DNA of 11,410 bases from JBEBVQ01 sp964636205 (GTDB lineage: Bacteria; Bacteroidota; Bacteroidia; Chitinophagales; Chitinophagaceae): positions 1 to 11,410 of the forward strand of contig CAZWPF010000086.1 of the NCBI GenBank assembly GCA_964636205.1, written 5' to 3'. Both the position numbers and the translations under genes were made by a program. This document shows, one piece after another, positions 5,703 through 11,410 of the stretch (position 1 is the stretch's first letter; the number at the start of each line of letters is the position of its first letter). The notes beneath the pieces were generated by a model, which was given only the letters and a program-made list of their open reading frames with translations, was not told the origin of the DNA and did not search any database.

Positions 5703-8700
5703 ATGAATTTTCGAAAACTACTTCGTATTGGAGTGTTGGGAATGCTGGCTGCATCTGGAGTGACTGAAAAGGGAACTGCACAGATAACAGATACTGCGGC
5801 ATTCTGGATTTTTAAGAATGGGGTGGATAACACCGCGAGGTATGGTACTACTGCAGAGAATGCAGGTGACATTGGTGTGGCTTATCCAGCTGCAGCGCCG
5901 CCAAACGGGGGAACCGGCAGATGGCCAGGGTCTAAATCTGAAGGTGCATCCTGGACAGATTCCTTGGGTCGTCTGCTGATGTTTGGTGGCGCTTACAATG
6001 ATCAAAATTCATTCAACATGGTATGGCGCTATCATGTGGATAGCAATACCTGGACTTATGTATTTGGCGACAAAGGACATAAGTCTACTGCTAATGGTAA
6101 GGTGGTCGGAGCTCCGGGTGTACCCAATCCGGGAAACGTGCCTCAATCGCGCTATAGCTTCGCATATGCAGTAGATAGCGTGGGTTGCATGTGGATGTTT
6201 GGTGGTAATGAAAACTCAGGTGCGAAAGTTCGGAACGATTTGTGGCGTTATAACCCCTATACTAACGAATGGACTTACTATAACGGAGAGACAGCGTATT
6301 CAAAAACTATCAATGGTAAGTATGGTACGAAAGGGACAGCCAGCGCGTCTAATCAACCAGGTTCCAGAGGTTCAGGAAGACCGGCTGCTTGGATAGATAA
6401 TAAAAAAAAGAAGTTTTNNNNNNNNNNNNNNNNNNNNNNNNNNNNNNNNNCAACCAAAGGTATTCTGACTGATATGTGGGAATATGATATGGCCACCAAC
6501 CAATGGACATGGATAGGAGGTGGCGATAGCATCACTACCAGTTTGATCGCAAACTACGGTTCCAAAGGTGTTGAGGCAGCTACCAACTTTCCGCAGCCTC
6601 GTCAGTGGGCGTACACATGGACCGGAAAAGACGGTATGTTTTGGATGTTTGGCGGATCCACCATCATCAACGGTGGTACTCATTATTTGAATGATCTATG
6701 GAAATTCAACCCCGAAACCAAAAGATGGACATGGGTAAATGGCGATAAAATAGATCCGGGAGCTCCAGCTATTACAGGTACCAACTTTGGTTACTATGCT
6801 AATTATGGTCAACGCGGCGCGAGCGCTCCCACTAATCATCCTTCGAGCAGATCTCGCGGTAACACCTTCGTCGACGATAAAGGTAACCTGTGGATGTTTG
6901 GCGGTCTCGGATTTTTTGGAACTACCGCTTTCGTAAGCAGAACCAACGATGTCTGGAAATTTGATATTGCTAAAGGTGAATGGACTTGGATGTTCGGAAC
7001 AAATGTGGGCGTTGCTGATGGAAGAGGTCCTCTAGGTGTTTATACAACCGCTCCAACAGCTTATCCGGGGGCAAGAGACAGAATTATGACATGGGTGGAT
7101 AAGAAAGGTAATTTCTGGACCTATGGCGGTAACGGCGGTGGTACCGCTAATGAAGTAGCTGCTCGAGCTGATCTGTGGAAGCTTGAAGCCATTCCTTCGA
7201 CAATTGTGATTCCGGGTGCACCCGACAAATTTACTACCGCTAAACCTGTAGTATGTGAAGGGGAAGGGAAAGTCAATTTTACCATTCCTGCAATTGCAGA
7301 TGCAACAAGTTACGAGTGGAAATATAGCGGAGCAAACGTAAACTATAGTGCCACTACTACCTTGCCAAGCAATACGCTTGATTTCGCTGCAAATGCTACC
7401 GATGGGGTGCTGAGTGTAAGAGGTGTTAACGCGGCCGGAAAAGGTACTTGGGGTGATACTGCAATCAAAATTGCCGCACTGCCTAAAGTGAGCCTTTCGA
7501 TCACTGGGGGGCATCCGATTTGTACCGGAGACAGTCTCGAAATTATTGCCACTGCCACTGCGGGCGTAAGCTACCAATGGTCTGATGGAAGAACTAACGT
7601 AGGGACTGATAGCGATACTTATTTTGCTAAAACAGCCGGGGACTATTCTGTGAAAGTGACTACTAAAGATAACTGTAGCGCTGAGGCAGGAAAAGTAAAT
7701 GTGAAGCTTTTGGCTTTACCGGTTGTTACCGTACAAAACTCAGGTAATCAAACAATTTGTGACGGCGATAGTTTGTTGCTTACTGCGAGTTCTACTACAG
7801 GGGTTACTTTTCAATGGAACCACGACGGCAATACCGTAAGTAAAAATAATAGTATTTACGCTAAACTGCCCGGTACCTATACCGTTACCGCAACATCTGT
7901 AGAAAACTGTTCAGTGGTGAGTAATACGCCAACCGATCTGACTGTTAATCCTACTCCTACTGTATCTGTTTCAAACGTAGGTGCTCAGGAAATTTGCGGT
8001 GGTGACAGCTTATTGATTGTTGCCACAGCAACTGCCGGTGTAGACTTCGAATGGAAAAACGGAAACGTTAATGTTGGTGGTAACAATGATGAGTATTATG
8101 CAAAAGCTACCGGAAATTATACCGTAACCGTTAAGAATAGTTTTAACTGTTCGGCTACTTCCGCCTCAGTCGATTTAACTGTAAACTCACGTCCTGTTGT
8201 TTCTATCATTCCCAACGGTGCTACTGAATTCTGCTATGGAGACACCGTCGAACTCAATGCCAATCAAGTTGCAGGTGTTGACTATCAATGGTTGAATGGT
8301 ACCCTCCCTGTAGGCACTAATGATGCCAGCTATCGGGCGGGTGAAACAGGTGAATATTCTATCCTAGCTACTGATGCGCTGACAGGTTGTGCGTCTACAA
8401 CAAACACTGTTGAAGTAAAAGTACATCCTCGTCCTGCCATGATGTTGACTCCCGGCGATACTGCATTTTGTGACGGAGGTATACTCAGTTTGTCACTCGT
8501 TGGTTCCGATACTGCACTTACCTATAGTTGGATGAAGAACGGTTCTGTCATTCCAAATGCATCAGCCGGCGAACTCGAAGTAGCAGAATCAGGATTGTAT
8601 ACAGTAATATTAGGTAGAGCTGCGGTTGCAGGTTGCGATACGCAAACAAACGAGGTAATTGTTACCGTATTCCCGCTGCCTGTTATCAATGTGATCTGGG

Positions 8701-9131
8701 ACGGAGAAATACTGCATGCTACACCGGGATATGGTCAATACCAATGGTATGTTAACGGTCAGGCTATCGTCGGCGCCAATGATTCTACTTATATACCTAA
8801 CACCAACAACGGTTATAGTGTAAGTGTGTTAGACGACAACGGCTGCTCGAATATGTCTCCGGTTTACAATCTCACCAACGTTGGTGTGGGTGGCAACGAC
8901 ATCTCGTCAGCAGTCAGAATGTATCCTAACCCGGTTCGAGATATTTTGTACATCGATGCACCTGTATCGGTACAGGTTCGAATCACTACGACTGATGGCC
9001 GTCTGGTTAAATCTGTTCAAAAAGTTAACCAAATTAATATAAGCGATTTGGTTTCTGGTTTGTACTTTATCACGATTCTGGATGGAAAAGGTGATGTGCT
9101 GGCTATAGACCGAATCGTAAAGATTAACTAG
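5703..9131 (+). CDS. T9SS-secreted kelch-propeller and Ig-module protein, type A sorting domain
   Basis: The protein has 1142 residues, 12 of them unread because of the N run. Signal peptide about 1-26 (basic MNFRKLLR, hydrophobic VLGMLAASGV, cleavage near TA-Q). Residues 28-498 hold six kelch/galactose-oxidase-type repeats, each with a (W/Y)-x-(F/Y)GG core, an (N/T)D(L/V/M)W strand and a WTW or WTY strand. The N-terminal FWIFKNG strand appears to supply the missing last strand of the sixth blade. Residues about 506-590 resemble a PKD-like domain. Six Ig-like modules follow (about 593-1058), mostly with Cys pairs (607/658, 686/736, 765/816, 844/896, 923/978). The end (about 1070-1142) is a T9SS type A sorting domain with YPNP, TDGR and LVSGLYFI. 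It is probably the first gene of a plus-strand operon, 52 nt before the next gene. Likely an exported, surface-attached binding protein; no catalytic residues were identified. Confidence 0.95.
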   Translation: MNFRKLLRIGVLGMLAASGVTEKGTAQITDTAAFWIFKNGVDNTARYGTTAENAGDIGVAYPAAAPPNGGTGRWPGSKSEGASWTDSLGRLLMFGGAYNDQNSFNMVWRYHVDSNTWTYVFGDKGHKSTANGKVVGAPGVPNPGNVPQSRYSFAYAVDSVGCMWMFGGNENSGAKVRNDLWRYNPYTNEWTYYNGETAYSKTINGKYGTKGTASASNQPGSRGSGRPAAWIDNKKKKFXXXXXXXXXXXXTKGILTDMWEYDMATNQWTWIGGGDSITTSLIANYGSKGVEAATNFPQPRQWAYTWTGKDGMFWMFGGSTIINGGTHYLNDLWKFNPETKRWTWVNGDKIDPGAPAITGTNFGYYANYGQRGASAPTNHPSSRSRGNTFVDDKGNLWMFGGLGFFGTTAFVSRTNDVWKFDIAKGEWTWMFGTNVGVADGRGPLGVYTTAPTAYPGARDRIMTWVDKKGNFWTYGGNGGGTANEVAARADLWKLEAIPSTIVIPGAPDKFTTAKPVVCEGEGKVNFTIPAIADATSYEWKYSGANVNYSATTTLPSNTLDFAANATDGVLSVRGVNAAGKGTWGDTAIKIAALPKVSLSITGGHPICTGDSLEIIATATAGVSYQWSDGRTNVGTDSDTYFAKTAGDYSVKVTTKDNCSAEAGKVNVKLLALPVVTVQNSGNQTICDGDSLLLTASSTTGVTFQWNHDGNTVSKNNSIYAKLPGTYTVTATSVENCSVVSNTPTDLTVNPTPTVSVSNVGAQEICGGDSLLIVATATAGVDFEWKNGNVNVGGNNDEYYAKATGNYTVTVKNSFNCSATSASVDLTVNSRPVVSIIPNGATEFCYGDTVELNANQVAGVDYQWLNGTLPVGTNDASYRAGETGEYSILATDALTGCASTTNTVEVKVHPRPAMMLTPGDTAFCDGGILSLSLVGSDTALTYSWMKNGSVIPNASAGELEVAESGLYTVILGRAAVAGCDTQTNEVIVTVFPLPVINVIWDGEILHATPGYGQYQWYVNGQAIVGANDSTYIPNTNNGYSVSVLDDNGCSNMSPVYNLTNVGVGGNDISSAVRMYPNPVRDILYIDAPVSVQVRITTTDGRLVKSVQKVNQINISDLVSGLYFITILDGKGDVLAIDRIVKIN
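5784..7196 (+). repeat. Six kelch-type repeats forming a predicted beta-propeller
   Basis: Repeat cores occur at residues about 91-96 (LLMFGG), 163-168 (MWMFGG), 238-250 (masked by N), 313-318 (FWMFGG), 396-401 (LWMFGG) and 471-476 (FWTYGG). Each is followed by a DLW/DVW/DMW/MVW strand and, in the first five, by a WTW/WTY strand. A YG..G...P..R connection precedes most repeats and is also present in altered form at the N-terminus. Confidence 0.8.
6418..6450. other. 33-base run of N (sequence gap or masked bases)
   Basis: Thirty-three undetermined bases follow an A-rich homopolymer (eight A, then GAAG) inside the third kelch repeat. The run is a multiple of three, and the kelch frame is the same on both sides. 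The masked codons fall where the FGG core of this blade is expected. Confidence 0.98.
7479..8876 (+). repeat. Six tandem Ig-like modules in the kelch protein
   Basis: Protein-level repeats with a period of about 75-80 residues, sharing the C(D/G/T)GDS-type start, the YQW/FQW core, the GxYxV strand and a late NC or GC, and joined by ALPVV, NPTPT, NSRPV, HPRPA and FPLPV linkers. The last two units plus the sorting domain align end to end with the C-terminus of the gene ending at 1444. Confidence 0.75.
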
Positions 9132-9183
9132 TAATAATTCAATCTCATTGTAAATCATTTTTCAATAGTAAAAGAAAAGCAAA

Positions 9184-11334
9184 GTGCAGAGAAAGAGAGG
9201 AGTTGAGAAATTTATGTGGGCATCGCTTCTGCTGCTGGTCATCAGCAGCTGGGCGATGCCTGCTTTGGCTCAGTTTACCAATGGAGATTTTAGTCAAGGA
9301 CCTTTAGGCTGTAATGCCGGAACAGGATGGACTACCACTCCGGGAGCAGCAGGTGCTCAACGGACAGATACGTACCAGCCCGGTAATGTTTGGTTAGACC
9401 TTACTCCTTGCAATAGCGCGGGAAATGGTACCTGGATCGAACAAGCCGTACCGGTCACCATCGGTGCATGTTATCGGGTCGATTTCGACTTAGCTTCCCA
9501 TTGTGGTTGGGATGGTAGCCGTTCCGGGGTTTTTATTTCAGTTGACGGTCAGCCATTAGGTGGTTGGATAGCCAATGATTCCATTGCTTGTCCTGCCCCA
9601 TTTTATTGGGAACGTAAGTCTTCGCTCACTTTCGTAGCGCAGAATAACCCCACCATCATTCGTTTTACAGGTGAAGGTCGCTGTAGAGATTACCGGACAG
9701 GGGCTCGGCCCTGCGCCGGAATCGGTCAGCCCAGCCGCCCCGAAGTTATTGCATTAGACAATATCGAATTGGTTCAAATAACGAATCAAACTCTTGCGGT
9801 AGATCTGGGTAAGGATACCGTTTACTGTGAACCATTTACAAGGGTGCTGGACGCGGGGAATTCCGGTTCCAACGCGAACTATTTATGGAATACCGGAGAC
9901 CAAACTCAGACGATCTCTGTGAGTGCTCCTGGCACCTACCATGTTACCGTTACTACAATGTGCGGTACCGCATCAGATACAATCCAAATCCGTCAAGGCT
10001 CCATGCCTGATGCTTATTTGGGCGCAGATACTCTTGGTTGCGCAGGTAGTTTGGTGACTATTGCACCGGTCAGTAGCGCATCCTCAGGAGTAAATTATCT
10101 CTGGAGTACCGGAGAAACAAGTAGTGCAATTCAGGTTTCGCAATCCGGTGATTACTGGTTGGCGATTGATGACGGCGGTTGTGTACACCAGGATACCATT
10201 CATGTTGAGATTATCAATATTGATGTGGATCTAGGTGACGATATTTCGATTTGTGAGACGGAAGGTCCGGTTACCCTGACATCTTCTTATGGACCTGCTT
10301 TTACTCATTTATGGAGCAATGGTCTTTCCGATACACAACTTGTGGCCAATCGTAGCGACAAGTTTTGGGTGGAAGTTAGTTTGAGCGGATGTAAGGATAG
10401 CGACACCATTAATATTGATCTGGTACCGGAACCGGTTTTGTTTATTGGTTCAGATACAGTGATTTGTGAACAGTTTCCATTGGAAATCGGTGCGTCTGTA
10501 AATGATGTTTCTTATAGCTGGAACACCGGACAAACCACACCATTTATAAGTGTAGATAAGACAGGCGAGTATATTCTGTCAGTTACGCGCAGGGGGTGTA
10601 CTGTAGCTGATACTATTTTGGTTACCGCCATGCCTGCGCCGGTTGTGGATCTGGGCGGAGACCGCGATATCTGTCCGGAAGAAACTATCGTTCTGGATGC
10701 TACAGTAAATGCGGGTGGATTATATTCTTGGAGCACCGGAGAGCAATCAGCAGCCATTTCAGTAGATGTTCCGGGTACTTATAGCGTGCATCTGATAACC
10801 AGCTATGGTTGTATCGGAGAAGATACAGTGACTCTGTTCTATTATCCCTTGCCCGTGGTAAGATTAGACCCGGATACCAGTGTTTGTGAACAAACTCCTT
10901 TGGTATTGACAGCTTGGGCAATGAATGCAGACTCTATTATTTGGTCGAACGGCGTTGTGGGTAAAACAATCACTGTTCAATATGAGGGAGTTTATTTGGC
11001 GGAAGCATTTAACAAATGCGGATCGACGAAAGATACAATTAATGTGAAGCAGATTTTCTGTGATATTTGGATACCAAACAGCTTTACTCCTAATAATGAT
11101 GGCAAGAACGATGTGTTCCGAGTGACAGGGAACTTGGCCCGCGTGCAGGATTTTAGTTTGAGTGTTTTCAATCGTTGGGGTGAAAGAGTATATTATTCAC
11201 AGGATAAGACAAAGGGATGGGACGGAATGCACAACGGCGCAGAAGCCGGGGTCGGAACCTATCTGTTCGTGGTAGAATATAGCTTTGAGGGAGTTCCTTA
11301 CCAACAAAAGGGTAGTTTTCATTTGATACGTTAA
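9184..11334 (+). CDS. T9SS-secreted six-repeat protein with CHU_C/gliding-type (type B) C-terminal domain
   Basis: The protein has 716 residues from a GTG. An in-frame stop at 9169-9171 excludes any earlier start. The internal ATG at 9214 would remove the basic residues (RKR) of a good signal peptide, so GTG is preferred; cleavage is expected after ALA at residue 29. Residues about 31-198 look like a galactose-binding/jelly-roll domain similar to DUF642 (NGDFS, VWLDL, WIEQAVPV, YRVDFDL, ALDNIEL); this assignment is tentative. Six repeats of about 70 residues follow (204-623), with LGxDTxxCE, YxWSTG, GxYxV and GCxxxDTI motifs. The end (about 626-716) is the gliding-motility-associated or type B sorting domain: IPNSFTPNNDGKNDVFRV, VFNRWGERVY, GWDG, GTYLFVVEY. 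It lies 52 nt after the kelch gene with no terminator or convincing promoter between, so probably co-transcribed. Type B cargo often depends on a SprF/PorP-like outer-membrane partner. Confidence 0.94.
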   Translation: MQRKRGVEKFMWASLLLLVISSWAMPALAQFTNGDFSQGPLGCNAGTGWTTTPGAAGAQRTDTYQPGNVWLDLTPCNSAGNGTWIEQAVPVTIGACYRVDFDLASHCGWDGSRSGVFISVDGQPLGGWIANDSIACPAPFYWERKSSLTFVAQNNPTIIRFTGEGRCRDYRTGARPCAGIGQPSRPEVIALDNIELVQITNQTLAVDLGKDTVYCEPFTRVLDAGNSGSNANYLWNTGDQTQTISVSAPGTYHVTVTTMCGTASDTIQIRQGSMPDAYLGADTLGCAGSLVTIAPVSSASSGVNYLWSTGETSSAIQVSQSGDYWLAIDDGGCVHQDTIHVEIINIDVDLGDDISICETEGPVTLTSSYGPAFTHLWSNGLSDTQLVANRSDKFWVEVSLSGCKDSDTINIDLVPEPVLFIGSDTVICEQFPLEIGASVNDVSYSWNTGQTTPFISVDKTGEYILSVTRRGCTVADTILVTAMPAPVVDLGGDRDICPEETIVLDATVNAGGLYSWSTGEQSAAISVDVPGTYSVHLITSYGCIGEDTVTLFYYPLPVVRLDPDTSVCEQTPLVLTAWAMNADSIIWSNGVVGKTITVQYEGVYLAEAFNKCGSTKDTINVKQIFCDIWIPNSFTPNNDGKNDVFRVTGNLARVQDFSLSVFNRWGERVYYSQDKTKGWDGMHNGAEAGVGTYLFVVEYSFEGVPYQQKGSFHLIR
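9793..11052 (+). repeat. Six tandem ~70-residue SprB-like/Ig-like repeats
   Basis: Units start near residues 205, 277, 347, 418, 487 and 557. The pattern is a LGxDT-like start, Cys plus an acidic or small residue, a hydrophobic strand, (Y/H/I)xW(S/N)(T/N)G, an IxV strand, GxYxV and (G/C)C or CG followed by DTI. It is distinct in sequence from the modules of the two type A cargo proteins in the window. Confidence 0.75.
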
Positions 11335-11358
11335 TTATAAAAAAGACAAATAGGATTT

Positions 11359-11410
11359 ATGAAATTCAAGACAAGAATTTTCGGAGTGATCGCCCTAGGC
11401 GTGATGGCTC
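11359..11410 (+). CDS. Start of an exported protein (3' end outside window)
   Basis: The ATG at 11359 lies 24 nt after the stop of the preceding gene, with AGGA a few bases upstream. The 17 complete codons before the window ends read MKFKTRIFGVIALGVMA: a basic start followed by a hydrophobic stretch, as expected for the beginning of a signal peptide. Position and strand suggest the same operon. Genes for type B cargo are often followed by a PorP/SprF-family membrane protein, so that is a reasonable guess, but nothing in the visible residues proves it. Confidence 0.6.
   Translation, partial: MKFKTRIFGVIALGVMA

Noticed and set aside
5519..5872. Minus-strand open frame across the promoter and the start of the kelch gene
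   Set aside because: It overlaps the signal peptide and start of a well-supported gene and shows no protein features of its own.
7032..7577. Minus-strand open frame of 181 codons inside the kelch gene
   Set aside because: It lies entirely antisense to coding sequence with clear domain structure; the composition looks like a shadow frame.
7479..8876. CRISPR-like or DNA tandem repeat array
   Set aside because: The repeats are degenerate at DNA level and conserved only as Ig-like protein modules.
9214..9216. ATG as start of the type B cargo protein
   Set aside because: It would remove the basic residues needed at the beginning of the signal peptide. The GTG at 9184 keeps them and follows the in-frame stop at 9169-9171.

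Overview
This window looks like a chromosomal segment of a Bacteroidota bacterium, most plausibly in the Chitinophaga/Flavobacteria-like part of the phylum. Four signs support this. Two proteins carry type IX secretion system (T9SS) type A C-terminal sorting domains. One protein carries the CHU_C/gliding-type (type B) C-terminal domain. The sensor kinase has the Reg_prop/Y_Y_Y architecture that dominates this phylum. The candidate promoters fit the Bacteroidota -33/-7 pattern (TTG and TAnnTTTG), and Shine-Dalgarno sequences are weak or absent.

Layout from left to right: (1) the 3' part of a T9SS-secreted protein made of Ig-like modules (to 1444), closed by a strong hairpin terminator that can also read in reverse; (2) a short intergenic stretch with a second hairpin; (3) a two-component system on the minus strand, with a Y_Y_Y sensor histidine kinase (5376 down to 2377) followed 54 nt later by a NarL/LuxR-type response regulator (2322 down to 1681); (4) a 326-nt divergent promoter region; (5) a plus-strand probable operon: a kelch-propeller/Ig-module protein with a type A sorting domain (5703-9131), a six-repeat protein with a type B sorting domain (9184-11334), and the first codons of a third exported protein (from 11359, cut by the window). 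A 33-base N run (6418-6450) interrupts the kelch gene without breaking its frame.

How it may work together: the sensor should bind a periplasmic ligand through its propeller domains and phosphorylate the separate LuxR-type regulator. The two regulatory regions of the locus share an unusually well conserved palindrome, TTCACAT-N4-ATGTGA. One copy lies directly upstream of the predicted promoter of the kelch operon; the other lies between kinase and regulator. In both cases the palindrome centre is about 39 bp from a -7-like element. The simplest inference is a self-contained circuit in which this two-component system controls secretion-bound surface proteins and possibly its own regulator. The first and fourth genes are clear paralogues over their C-terminal parts, so the kinase/regulator pair sits between duplicated cargo genes. 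No mobile element, CRISPR array, tRNA or rRNA was recognised.
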